Of a stretch of DNA of 64,000 bases, positions 48,209 through 56,880 are shown one piece after another. The stretch's first letter is position 1, and the number at the start of each line of letters is the position of its first letter. Position numbers and translations under genes: made by a program. The notes under the pieces are model-generated. The model was not told the DNA's origin. It did no database searches and saw only the letters and a list, made by a program, of their open reading frames with translations. Where the stretch lies: NCBI RefSeq assembly GCF_020829665.1, contig NZ_JAIVFT010000005.1, positions 220,807 through 284,806 on the forward strand, read 5' to 3'. This DNA comes from Nostoc sp. CHAB 5824. Lineage in GTDB: Bacteria; Cyanobacteriota; Cyanobacteriia; Cyanobacteriales; Nostocaceae.

Positions 48209-51200
48209 ATGATTAACAACTTTGATGATGAAATTGAATTGGAAGACGATTTATTTGCAGAAGAGGAAGACGAAGATAATGAAGCTGATTTGGTTTCAGA
48301 TACATTATATATTCAACCAGGGGCAATCAAACCAATTGCAAAATTTCCTTTAGCTTTCACCGTACCAGATAAACTACCTCCAATTATAGTAGAGGGTTAT
48401 AATCTTAATTGGACAAAAACTGGTTTGCAATGTTTTGCCGAGATTCAACAAGGAGCTAATGTCAAAAATCTTCCTTATGGCTCATTGCGAAATTTTCTAC
48501 AAGTAGTACTCAAAGATGCAGTACGAATTGAACCAGAGGTAGGTCTTAGCAAATATGCTTTGTATTGTGCTAAAGGCGAGAAGTCACCAGAACCTTTTGC
48601 TTACCTTACTGGTGGCGATGAAGAAGAAATAAATAAAGTGCTTCGACCAATTATTAATGATTGGTTCACAAATTATCTCAGACCGTTTGCTAAAAAAGAG
48701 GATATATCAATAGGGATTATTGAACGCTTGGAAGATTTGCAAGATAGGGGAGAGTTAATACAAGTTTCTCCCTTTAAATCTCAAGTATTACCTTGGGGTT
48801 GGAATAAACAGACAGATACAACTCAACCTAAAGATAAATATGCGTATCGAATGCTTGCAGATTATGTGGCTTGTCAAATTGCTGGACAAGTTATTGTTCC
48901 AGAGTTAGGGCCGATGAAACGTGTTATTTTCAGCAATGGTACATTTACCTCTGGCATTGCAGAACTGATTACAGATCCGATCGCCTTAAAGAACAAAAAG
49001 GGAAAATTCAGTTTTGTAGTGAGGTTGGAAGTCATTACTTATCCATCTTTACATCAACCTTTATTACAAGTTGAGGTTTCTAAACGTCGCTGGTTAACTC
49101 AGTTAAAATCTCCTGAATATGACCGTAGGAATATAAGCGGTTTCATATTTTCTCAAGACTATCCCGATCGCGCTTTTAACTATCAAGTCAAAGCCGAAGC
49201 AGATAAAAACAGCAAAAAGGGAAAAAATAAAAAGCAAGAAAAGATAAAATGGAATTGGAAAACAGATAAAGATTTTGAAATATTGCGGAGAGAATTTAAT
49301 CTAGGGCAAACTTCTGATGGACAAGAAATCGCTGTAGGTTTAGCCTCTACTGATAGCTGTCAGGTACTTCTTACTCATCGTAATGGACTTCAAGATAATT
49401 CAGAAGAAGACGAAGAAACTTCAGAAGGATACGGTATTGAAACAGGTGTACCAGAGATTGATAAAATAGATGCGTTTGAGGCGATCGCTCAAATTCTTCA
49501 ACCACTAGGAATGCAAATATTCGATAAATATTCTTTGGTTAAATCAATCCATGACTTGAAGAACACGAAGAAAACAACACGCATGATAAATCTTCCTACA
49601 CTGCTTGGGAGTGTTCTCACAGTTCTCGATACAAATTTTGATTTGGCATCTACTTCAAAATACCTCGAACAACTCAACAATCAACAAATTGATGACTTGC
49701 TAAGTAAATACTTTAACATTCGTTTAGAAGGGATTGATTGGGGAATAAAAGCTCTTAAATTTAGCCAACGCACAAAGAATCAGACGGATGATCTGCAAGC
49801 CATTATTCAGGCAAACCAAGCAGCAATACAGAGATTATATCCCAATGAGCGACCCTTATTATTTATCTTTTATGAGGCTCATTTACAAACAGAAGCGAAA
49901 CTGTTGGAGAAAATTACTCAAGTTTTGTGGGGAGACACGCTCAACATAGAAATTAATAGCTTGCCTGAAAACACTCACGGGCCAAGAGAGATTTTACTAG
50001 GAGAAGAGTTGAAAGCTAAAGAGCGATCGCATGAGCGAATTAAAGCATGGGAATCCACGGCACAACAGATTAAAAAGCTCAATCAGCCAACTTTCTGCTT
50101 AATCATGGCACAGAAGTTTTACCCAGACCCTACTGGTCAAAAAACTGCTAAACCTGATGATAAAATTAATAAACCCTCAACCCGCAAAGCATTAGCGATG
50201 GCTGGTGCTGGTGTCCAGTTTCTATTACCCATTGAAAAGACACGAAAAGCAAACCATCTTAAACTTGCAGAATTTTTTCATCGGATGCAGTCAGCATTAA
50301 AAGATTTAATCTTTGCTCATTCTGGTCGCATTGATGATGTCAAGGAAAAAGTTGATAAGTACTTGCAAAATATTGCACCAGAAGCGAGACCAAAAGAAAT
50401 TATTGCAATTACAATTGAGCGTAAACAACAGGGTCGCGCTCGTGGCAAAATTGAAAATACATTTTTACCAATAGCAATGTGCCTCAATGTGGATACAGGA
50501 AAGTGTGAGTTATGCTGTGCTTATGATAGAGGAAATTTAGTCATCAGTTCGTGGGCTAGTTTTTCTGATGCACGGGCTTTTATTGCCCAGCTTACTCCAA
50601 TAAAACTTGCTGATAAAGAAGAGGTACGCAAGACCCGATTCATGGACTTTGTAAAAAAGATTATTTCTGAATCTGTGGAAGAAGGGAAGCAACCATTGGT
50701 TATGATTGATTCTACCAACTGCGTTCAGCTATGGCCTTGGTTAGCTGATATCAGAATTAATGCTAATGAAATTAACCTTGGTCAGCAGTCTGAGAATATG
50801 CAAGTTGACTGGCAAGGCGCACGTTTAATTCGTATTCGTCAAGAACTTGCCCCTGGCATTATTGAGAAAAAAGTTAGACATATAATAGAAAATTCTGTAG
50901 AAGATACCAGAACTAAAGAAGAACTAAAAAAACTGCCGCCTACGCTAGAAATTCCTTCAGCATCTAGTGCGACTGGCTTATTTCGACTTAGTGCGACTAA
51001 CAAAACTGGATGCGTAGCTTATCTATCTGTGGCGCGTGAATTACCACAAAGAAAAGCTCGTGGACAAAGTTGCTATCGTCCAACTTACACTCTAGTCAAA
51101 AAAACTGATGGTTCTAAAGAGCCAATTTATAACAAAGCTGGGTTAGAGATAAGTCAACTCACTAAACAAGCTCCATTTGCGGGTCGCTGGCCTACTCCCA

Positions 51201-51406
51201 ACCCCCTTGAGATTGTTGTTACCTTACGTCAACCAGAAGATAATCCTGATGACTTAGCAGCCCTTGTGGAGTCACTGCGCTATGGCTTTGGTCACTACAG
51301 CCATTGGACAGCCTTACCTGCTCCCTTATTTTTTGAGCGCGTTGTACGAGATTACATCAGTGATTTTGCGATCGCAGATGAGGACATTGAATCACAGCAA
51401 GATTAA
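48209..51406 (+). CDS. pPIWI-RE protein (diverged PIWI/Argonaute)
   Basis: A 1065-residue protein. It opens with an acidic stretch (EIELEDDLFAEEEDEDNEAD) and ends with a divergent RNase H-like PIWI domain (about 730-1060). IIAITIERKQQGRARG is at the position of the first PIWI strand. PLVMIDSTNCVQLW gives a candidate Asp and RLIRIRQELAPG gives the paired Arg and Glu after which pPIWI-RE is named. No PAZ-like or MID signature is plain to the eye. The family is predicted to use a guide to attack invading DNA or RNA with its helicase and nuclease partners. The first catalytic Asp appears replaced by Glu, so slicing may be lost. Confidence 0.8.
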   Translation: MINNFDDEIELEDDLFAEEEDEDNEADLVSDTLYIQPGAIKPIAKFPLAFTVPDKLPPIIVEGYNLNWTKTGLQCFAEIQQGANVKNLPYGSLRNFLQVVLKDAVRIEPEVGLSKYALYCAKGEKSPEPFAYLTGGDEEEINKVLRPIINDWFTNYLRPFAKKEDISIGIIERLEDLQDRGELIQVSPFKSQVLPWGWNKQTDTTQPKDKYAYRMLADYVACQIAGQVIVPELGPMKRVIFSNGTFTSGIAELITDPIALKNKKGKFSFVVRLEVITYPSLHQPLLQVEVSKRRWLTQLKSPEYDRRNISGFIFSQDYPDRAFNYQVKAEADKNSKKGKNKKQEKIKWNWKTDKDFEILRREFNLGQTSDGQEIAVGLASTDSCQVLLTHRNGLQDNSEEDEETSEGYGIETGVPEIDKIDAFEAIAQILQPLGMQIFDKYSLVKSIHDLKNTKKTTRMINLPTLLGSVLTVLDTNFDLASTSKYLEQLNNQQIDDLLSKYFNIRLEGIDWGIKALKFSQRTKNQTDDLQAIIQANQAAIQRLYPNERPLLFIFYEAHLQTEAKLLEKITQVLWGDTLNIEINSLPENTHGPREILLGEELKAKERSHERIKAWESTAQQIKKLNQPTFCLIMAQKFYPDPTGQKTAKPDDKINKPSTRKALAMAGAGVQFLLPIEKTRKANHLKLAEFFHRMQSALKDLIFAHSGRIDDVKEKVDKYLQNIAPEARPKEIIAITIERKQQGRARGKIENTFLPIAMCLNVDTGKCELCCAYDRGNLVISSWASFSDARAFIAQLTPIKLADKEEVRKTRFMDFVKKIISESVEEGKQPLVMIDSTNCVQLWPWLADIRINANEINLGQQSENMQVDWQGARLIRIRQELAPGIIEKKVRHIIENSVEDTRTKEELKKLPPTLEIPSASSATGLFRLSATNKTGCVAYLSVARELPQRKARGQSCYRPTYTLVKKTDGSKEPIYNKAGLEISQLTKQAPFAGRWPTPNPLEIVVTLRQPEDNPDDLAALVESLRYGFGHYSHWTALPAPLFFERVVRDYISDFAIADEDIESQQD

Positions 51407-51804
51407 ATATCCTGCCAGTGTAGAAAGAGGCTACTAATAAATTTACAACTTGAAGGAGGTATTATTTACAATCAAACTCGCACAAAGATGACTGTTACAA
51501 TGCATCCCAACGCATTGGCATTGTAAGGGGATGCATTAACAATGCGGCCGATGCATTGGCATTGTAAGGTATTACCAAATTTAATTTGCTACAAATTAAT
51601 AAAATGCTGTACTTAACAAGCCAAAGTTAAGACTCTAACCTAAAACTTGAGTCTATTGAGCTTGGTGAAACCCCAGAACAAGCCCAAAAGCTGGGAAAGG
51701 AAACTACTACCTTGAATTGGGTATAACCCGTATGCTCTATGGCTTCAAGTCACCTTTCTAGATTTTACAATATAAGTAAGGCATAAAGATAACGCTTCAA
51801 TTAT
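51407..51804. other. Gap with duplicated palindromic unit
   Basis: No gene is seen. Two tandem units lie at about 51497-51570. Each has the inverted arms ACAATGC/GCATTGT and ends in GCATTGGCATTGTAAGG (51512-51528 and 51553-51569). Both would form hairpins. Their position 90 bases after the pPIWI-RE stop suggests terminator or regulatory use, but they may equally be dispersed repeats. Confidence 0.5.
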
Positions 51805-52161
51805 ATGAAAATACTCTCATCAGAACTAGTCCATTTGGGATTTGGCAAATATGTGCGTTCTGACCAAATAACAGCAGTTATACCAATAGAAGAGGAGCGA
51901 GGCCCAGGGCGACGAACCTTTGTTCACGTTCAAGGGCAAAGCGATCCAATTATCGCCTCTCGCGCTGAAGATACCATCGTGCGTGATTTGGTACAGGAAC
52001 CACGCGAAGTTACCCAAGCTCGTCAGCAACAGGAAATTCTTCAAGATTTATTGGTCAATTTAGCCAATGTTAATTCAACTGTGCGTCGAATTAACCGTGA
52101 TGAAGGCAGTTTGGATCTTGATTTGTTAGAACGACGAATTAAGCAAGTCCTTGAAAATTAA
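51805..52161 (+). CDS. RemA-like (DUF370) small protein
   Basis: A 118-residue protein. VHLGFGKYVRSDQITAVIPI is similar in pattern to the start of RemA/RemB (DUF370) regulators (LINIGFGNIVSANRIIAIV). After about 60 residues comes a long, hydrophilic, probably coiled helix (LVQEPREVTQARQQQEILQ). RemA is a DNA-binding regulator of matrix genes in Bacillus; the role in cyanobacteria is unknown. No ribosome-binding site is obvious. It lies 37 bases before the radical SAM gene on the same strand and may be its partner. Confidence 0.5.
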   Translation: MKILSSELVHLGFGKYVRSDQITAVIPIEEERGPGRRTFVHVQGQSDPIIASRAEDTIVRDLVQEPREVTQARQQQEILQDLLVNLANVNSTVRRINRDEGSLDLDLLERRIKQVLEN

Positions 52162-52198
52162 TAGCAGAAGTCAGCAAACTAAATAACGGAGAAAGATA

Positions 52199-53287
52199 TT
52201 GCTGAATACCATTACAGACCAAGTTTCAGTATCAGATACACAAACAAGATCGCCAAGGTTGTGGATACCTGAACAGGTACTGTTTACACCTGCTGCCCTA
52301 GATGAAGATTGGGGGCAGCAGATTCTTAAACGTGTGCAGTCACTCAACTTACCAATAGAAGAACTATCACAGAACCGCTTGAAGGGACTGCGTGGTGAGT
52401 CTGAGCGGGATACTTACAACATCGCCAAGCGTACCTTAGCGGTGGTTACTGCACCACCCAGTTCTTTTAAACTGAGTCCCATCCCACCCTCTGCGGATTG
52501 GCAGTTTCACATTGCCGAAGGTTGTCCAGCTCACTGTCAATACTGCTACCTAGCGGGTAGCTTGTCGGGGCCACCTGTCATTCGCGTTTTTGCCAACTTA
52601 CCGCAGATATTAGAGAACTTAGCTAACTACGAGCAACAGGGTAAAAACACAAGTTTTGAAGTTAGCTGTTACACAGACCCATTGGGTATTGAGCATTTAA
52701 CTGGAAGTCTTGCTGAATGTATCCGTTACTTTGGCACTCGTGCTAATGCACATCTACGTTGGGTATCGAAGTTTGATGCTGTGGATGGATTACTCGACTT
52801 ACCACACAATGGGCATACTCGCTGTCGGATGAGCGTTAATGCAGCACCAATTTCTGGTAAGTTTGAAGGTGGCACGGCATCCGTAGCATCTAGGCTGAAT
52901 GCATTGCGACGGTTGGCGTTACCACAAGAGCGTGGCGGTGGCGGTTATCCAGTAGGCTTGGTTATCGCGCCAATTATGCCGATAGACGATTGGCAGATGC
53001 AGTATAGTCGTTTGTTTGACCAGATAAACGAGGCACTGGATTTTGACTGTGACCTTACCTTTGAGTTAATTTCGCATCGGTTCACACCTGGGTCAAAAGA
53101 AGTATTACAAACTTGGTATCCGCAATCAAAATTAGAGATGGATGAAGCAAAACGTAGCGTCAAGCGTAATAAGTTTGGTGGGACGAAGTACGTCTACGAG
53201 AAAGACACAATGAAGGCGTTGCGTAGCTTTTTTGAGAGTGAGATTAGTAGGCGCTTTCCAAATGCTGAAATTCTTTATTGGACTTAG
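52199..53287 (+). CDS. Spore photoproduct lyase-like radical SAM protein
   Basis: A 362-residue radical SAM protein. The cluster motif is C109-x3-C113-x2-C116 (EGCPAHCQYCYLAGSL), and the flanking NLPQILENLANYE and YTDPLGIEHLTG match SplB-family proteins. SplB repairs the spore photoproduct, a thymine dimer adduct. Cyanobacteria do not sporulate, so the substrate of this homologue is uncertain, but a UV-damage repair function is plausible. There is no ATG; the TTG at 52199 has GGAGAAAG eight bases before it. A RemA-like gene precedes it. Confidence 0.88.
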   Translation: MLNTITDQVSVSDTQTRSPRLWIPEQVLFTPAALDEDWGQQILKRVQSLNLPIEELSQNRLKGLRGESERDTYNIAKRTLAVVTAPPSSFKLSPIPPSADWQFHIAEGCPAHCQYCYLAGSLSGPPVIRVFANLPQILENLANYEQQGKNTSFEVSCYTDPLGIEHLTGSLAECIRYFGTRANAHLRWVSKFDAVDGLLDLPHNGHTRCRMSVNAAPISGKFEGGTASVASRLNALRRLALPQERGGGGYPVGLVIAPIMPIDDWQMQYSRLFDQINEALDFDCDLTFELISHRFTPGSKEVLQTWYPQSKLEMDEAKRSVKRNKFGGTKYVYEKDTMKALRSFFESEISRRFPNAEILYWT

Positions 53288-53404
53288 AAGAATACTTCGC
53301 TCATATAGAGTTTGAACTCTTCATCTACTCATATCATGCCCGGTAAATTAGTTGTAATTCCTGCGTGACTTCTCAAGAGCAGCCTCTCCTATAGTAAGGC
53401 TACG

Positions 53405-53610
53405 GTGTACACACAAGTCTCTTGACCTGCACCTTTGTTGCATCGACCTGCACCTTTGTTGCAGCGACTTGTACCTTTGTTGCATCGACCTGCACCTTTG
53501 TTGCATCGACCTGCACCTTTGTTGCAGCGACCTGCACCTTTGTTGCATCGACCTGCAAAAATTAACCTACCCTATCTTAGGCAGTAACTCTAAAAGACTT
53601 GTGTGTACAC
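53405..53610. repeat. 21-bp minisatellite within an inverted repeat
   Basis: About 6.5 tandem copies of a 21-bp unit (CGACCTGCACCTTTGTTGCA plus T or G) at 53424-53559. The flanking arms GTGTACACACAAGTCT (53405-53420) and AGACTTGTGTGTACAC (53595-53610) are perfect inverted copies. In the minus frame it would read as a repeated QQRCRSM heptapeptide, but no real gene is evident. Confidence 0.75.
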
Positions 53611-53613
53611 AGC

Positions 53614-53724
53614 AATACGGTTCAGTTAAGCATTTCTTTCTTCTCTTTGCGTCCTTGGCGTCCTTGGCGGTTCGTTAAAAAAATTGACTTTGACAAACTG
53701 TTTTAGCCTTAACTGAACCGTATT
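53614..53724. mobile_element. MITE with ATACGGTTCAGTTAAG ends
   Basis: About 111 bp with perfect 16-bp inverted ends ATACGGTTCAGTTAAG / CTTAACTGAACCGTAT. It is flanked on both sides by GTGTACACAG (53603-53612 and 53726-53735), as expected of a target duplication. A solo end is at 12384-12398. Confidence 0.7.
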
Positions 53725-53756
53725 AGTGTACACAGTAGACATCCCCGAAAATGAAT

Positions 53757-53785
53757 GTAGAGACGTTGCAATGCAACGTCTCTAC
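53757..53785. repeat. 29-bp palindrome
   Basis: Two perfect 14-bp arms (GTAGAGACGTTGCA and its complement) around one A. It is a common dispersed cyanobacterial repeat. It lies just before the M50 protease gene. Confidence 0.7.
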
Positions 53786-53820
53786 AAGGGTTTCAGGTAA
53801 CGCATAATTAATTTCTGGAG

Positions 53821-55425
53821 ATGTCTAGTGGCCCTACACAAAGCCGGATAATTTGGGCAGATTACAGGCAGCGTTATACATTAATAAGTGTATCTGCAAT
53901 ACCGGACTTGTTCTGGCTTAGTCTCAATAGCAAAGGTTTGGAGATGTTTACTTTATCAGAAACTTCTATCCTGGCGGCAATCCTACTGGTAGCTTTAGGC
54001 ATTTTGGGCTGGGGCTTTTATCGCGCCAGACCTTTTGGTAAACTGGGAATCTTAGCCTGGTTACAGTCGGTGGTGTTGATGACTCCCTGGCTCCTGTTTT
54101 TTGGATTGTTTGCCGCAGGAATTTACATCAATATAGCGGGTATATTGTTCTTAGTGGTAACTTCCGCCGGATTGTATGTCTACTTGGGCAGACAGTTACG
54201 CGCAGCTGGGCAAGATGCCATCCTCAAGCAACGCGCCACAGAAAGACTCGCTGCGGCTTCCTCACTTGAAGCAAATTCCCCACAACCAAAAGTAGCAGAA
54301 CTGAAACCGGAGATCCCGCCGATATCAGAAGAAGACTTGAATGCAGTTAAAGGTATTTTCGGTATCGATACGTTTTTTGCTACAGAAACGATCGCCTACC
54401 AAGATGGAGCCATTTTCAAAGGCAATTTACGGGGAGAACCAGAAGAGACTCACAACCGTCTAACTGCAAGTTTACGGCAACGCCTTGGCGATCAATATCG
54501 CCTGTTTTTAGTGGAAAATACAGACGGCAAACCAGTGGTAATCGTCCTACCCAGCCGCAATGATCCCCGGCCGATGTTGTTATCGCAAAAAGCTTTTGCA
54601 GGTATTCTGTTGGTAGCGACCATTGCCACAAGTTTAGAAGCTGCGGGATTACTGCTGAATTTTGATTTCTTTGGCAATCCAGGGCGGTTTCAAGAAGCTT
54701 TGCCCATAGGTGCTGGGATATTTGCGATTTTAGTAGCTCACGAAATCGGGCATTGGTTACTTGCTCGGCGTCACCAAATCCGCCTTAGCTGGCCTTTCTT
54801 TCTCCCGGCTGTGCAAATTGGCTCCTTTGGTGCAATTACCCGCTTCGAGTCTCTATTGCCCAACCGCAAGGTATTATTTGATATCGCCTTGGCAGGCCCA
54901 ACCGCAGGTGGTATTGTCTCTTTGTTAATGTTGGTGACAGGCTTGCTGCTTTCCCACCCAGGTAGCTTATTTCAATTGCCAAATCAATTTTTCCAAGGGT
55001 CGATTTTGGTGGGAAGCTTGGCGCGAGTTGTCCTTGGTTCGGTGTTACAGTCGCCCCTAGTAAGTGTTCATCCCCTAGTGGTGATTGGTTGGTTGGGGTT
55101 AGTTATCACCGCTTTGAACTTAATGCCCGCAGGACAACTAGATGGTGGGCGCATTGTTCAAGCGATTTATGGACGCAAAACCGCAGGAAGGGCAACAGTA
55201 GCAACTTTAATTTTACTGGCGCTAGTGTCTCTCGGTAACACTCTTGCCATGTACTGGGCGATCGTGATTTTCTTTTTGCAACGGGATCAAGAACGCCCCA
55301 GCTTGAATGAAGTCACTGAACCCGATGACGCTAGAGCCGCTTTAGGGCTTTTAGCTCTATTCTTAATGATTACCACGCTTCTACCCCTAACTCCCGGCTT
55401 GGCTGGGCGTTTGGGAATAGGATAG
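53821..55425 (+). CDS. Site-2 protease family membrane metalloprotease (EGY-like)
   Basis: A 534-residue M50 protease. The zinc motif HEIGH is at 307-311 (VAHEIGHWLLARRHQIRLSW), followed by FDIALAGPTAGG and the second active-site motif LNLMPAGQLDGGR. Several membrane segments lie at residues ~45-120 and ~260-520. The segment between them (about 160-240) is a soluble domain seen in plant plastid EGY1-type proteins. It should cleave a substrate inside the membrane. The true start may be ATG at 53944 (MFTLSETSILAAILLVAL), since the first 41 residues are unlike the family. Confidence 0.92.
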   Translation: MSSGPTQSRIIWADYRQRYTLISVSAIPDLFWLSLNSKGLEMFTLSETSILAAILLVALGILGWGFYRARPFGKLGILAWLQSVVLMTPWLLFFGLFAAGIYINIAGILFLVVTSAGLYVYLGRQLRAAGQDAILKQRATERLAAASSLEANSPQPKVAELKPEIPPISEEDLNAVKGIFGIDTFFATETIAYQDGAIFKGNLRGEPEETHNRLTASLRQRLGDQYRLFLVENTDGKPVVIVLPSRNDPRPMLLSQKAFAGILLVATIATSLEAAGLLLNFDFFGNPGRFQEALPIGAGIFAILVAHEIGHWLLARRHQIRLSWPFFLPAVQIGSFGAITRFESLLPNRKVLFDIALAGPTAGGIVSLLMLVTGLLLSHPGSLFQLPNQFFQGSILVGSLARVVLGSVLQSPLVSVHPLVVIGWLGLVITALNLMPAGQLDGGRIVQAIYGRKTAGRATVATLILLALVSLGNTLAMYWAIVIFFLQRDQERPSLNEVTEPDDARAALGLLALFLMITTLLPLTPGLAGRLGIG

Positions 55426-55428
55426 AGA

Positions 55429-55472
55429 GACGCGTTAATCGCGTTTGGAGTAGAGACGCGATTAATCGCGTC
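55429..55472. repeat. Two palindromic repeats after the M50 gene
   Basis: GACGCGTTAATCGCG (55429) and GACGCGATTAATCGCGTC (55455-55472) belong to the same palindromic family seen at 10919 and 41770. They lie between the convergent M50 protease and family 10 hydrolase genes. Confidence 0.65.
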
Positions 55473-55520
55473 TGTACAAGAGTTTGAAGAATTCTCCCCA
55501 CTCCCCGCTCCCCATCTTTA

Positions 55521-56777
55521 CTACGGTTTCCAACCTGCTAGCAAATTTGGGTAAGCCGTTGGTGTGGGGAAAATTTTCTGGAAGGCAGTTTGACGCTCTT
55601 GAGGCTTTTCTTTGCTCATATTCCAGAGGGTTTCATAGAAAAAGAAAGAGACTCCGGCAAAGTTGCGATCGCGTACTTTTTGCACTTGTGTTTGAATCTG
55701 CTGCATCGGTATAGATCGGTTTTTTAATCCAGCCAAAATGCCCACACTGACTGGAATATGGCTCTTGGCTGCTTTCACTTCTGGATACTCTAATTCGCTG
55801 ATAAAAACATTCAAGTCATCACGATATATCTGCAACACTAAGTCTTCAATAATTCCCATCCGTTCCCACTTCTGCCAGTCTGCTAAAAAGTAGTCATAGG
55901 AAAAACGTTGAGGATTAGGAGCAACGGAAACCAGGCAATCTTTTTTAGTAGCTTTAATGGCTTTGAATACCCGCTTCATAAACTCGGTGATTTTATTAGC
56001 TCTCCAGCGCACCCATTCTGGATCTTTAGAGTTTTTGGAGGGAGCTTTACCACGGTGTTCTTTTTTGTAAAGTGCCACTGTGTAAGCATCGTATCCTAAT
56101 TCTGATGGTAAGCCAAAATGGTCATCAAATTGAATACCATCAATATTGTAGTTTCTAACAATTTCAACGATTAAATCTTGGATGAACTGTTGTACTTCTG
56201 GGCGAAAAGGATTTAGCCAAACACGATTATGTGTGCCTTCTTTGACAATCCGAGTCCCGTTGCTGCGGCTAGTGAGCCACTGGGGACGATTTTTAGCTAA
56301 TAGAGAATCCGCTGGTGCCATAAAGCCAAATTCAAACCAGGGAATTACTGTTAAACCCTTTTGATGTCCCACATCAACAATTTCTTTGAGAATATCTCTT
56401 CCTTTGAGTCCGGGTGTGGGATCAAGCGATCGCCCAATAACTTTCTGTGCAACTTTGCTCGGATACAATGTATATCCCCAATTCCAAACCGCCGGATATA
56501 TGGTGTTAAAATTGAGTTCATCAAGGCGTTGCAAAGATCCCTTGAGGCGATCGCGCTCAAAGAACACATCACTATCAATATTTGTTAACCAAACTCCTCT
56601 TAACTCAGAAGCTGGCGTTCGCGGCAGATTAATTTGAGCGTTCAAGGGGAACGATAGCATCACCGTAGCAACTACACTCAAGGTAGCTACAACGGCAAAA
56701 AAAAGAGACTTTCTGCTTTGGCGAATATTCCACCAAGAAGCGAACTCAACACACCACTTTACAAACCTTTTTATCAT
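55521..56777 (-). CDS. Family 10 glycosyl hydrolase-like protein (DUF187)
   Basis: A 418-residue protein beginning with one transmembrane/signal segment (about 25-47, LFFAVVATLSVVATVMLSFP). The TIM-barrel domain shows ELRGVWLTNIDSDVFF, LDELNFNTIYPAVWNWGYTLYPS, VIPWFEFGFMAPADS, YNIDGIQFDDHFGLPSELGYD and LVSVAPNP. This is the GHL10/DUF187 fold; members are proposed to hydrolyse glycosidic bonds in exopolysaccharide or cell wall. It is exported or membrane-tethered. The start is the ATG at 56777. Confidence 0.9.
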   Translation of the reverse strand: MIKRFVKWCVEFASWWNIRQSRKSLFFAVVATLSVVATVMLSFPLNAQINLPRTPASELRGVWLTNIDSDVFFERDRLKGSLQRLDELNFNTIYPAVWNWGYTLYPSKVAQKVIGRSLDPTPGLKGRDILKEIVDVGHQKGLTVIPWFEFGFMAPADSLLAKNRPQWLTSRSNGTRIVKEGTHNRVWLNPFRPEVQQFIQDLIVEIVRNYNIDGIQFDDHFGLPSELGYDAYTVALYKKEHRGKAPSKNSKDPEWVRWRANKITEFMKRVFKAIKATKKDCLVSVAPNPQRFSYDYFLADWQKWERMGIIEDLVLQIYRDDLNVFISELEYPEVKAAKSHIPVSVGILAGLKNRSIPMQQIQTQVQKVRDRNFAGVSFFFYETLWNMSKEKPQERQTAFQKIFPTPTAYPNLLAGWKP

Positions 56778-56880
56778 TTGGTTACAGACATCATCAAATT
56801 ATGAACAATCAGCATGAATAGCGATCGTTTCGATTGTAAGCGCTAAAACAATCGCTATTTAATCCCATCGCTGAGGTTTA

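Noticed and set aside
51497..51570. CRISPR-like array after the pPIWI-RE operon
   Set aside because: Only two units with no regular spacer of 30-40 bases; palindromic arms fit a dispersed hairpin repeat better.
53348..53548. QQRCRSM-repeat peptide on the minus strand
   Set aside because: It is simply the translated 21-bp minisatellite with no start context; treated as a repeat.
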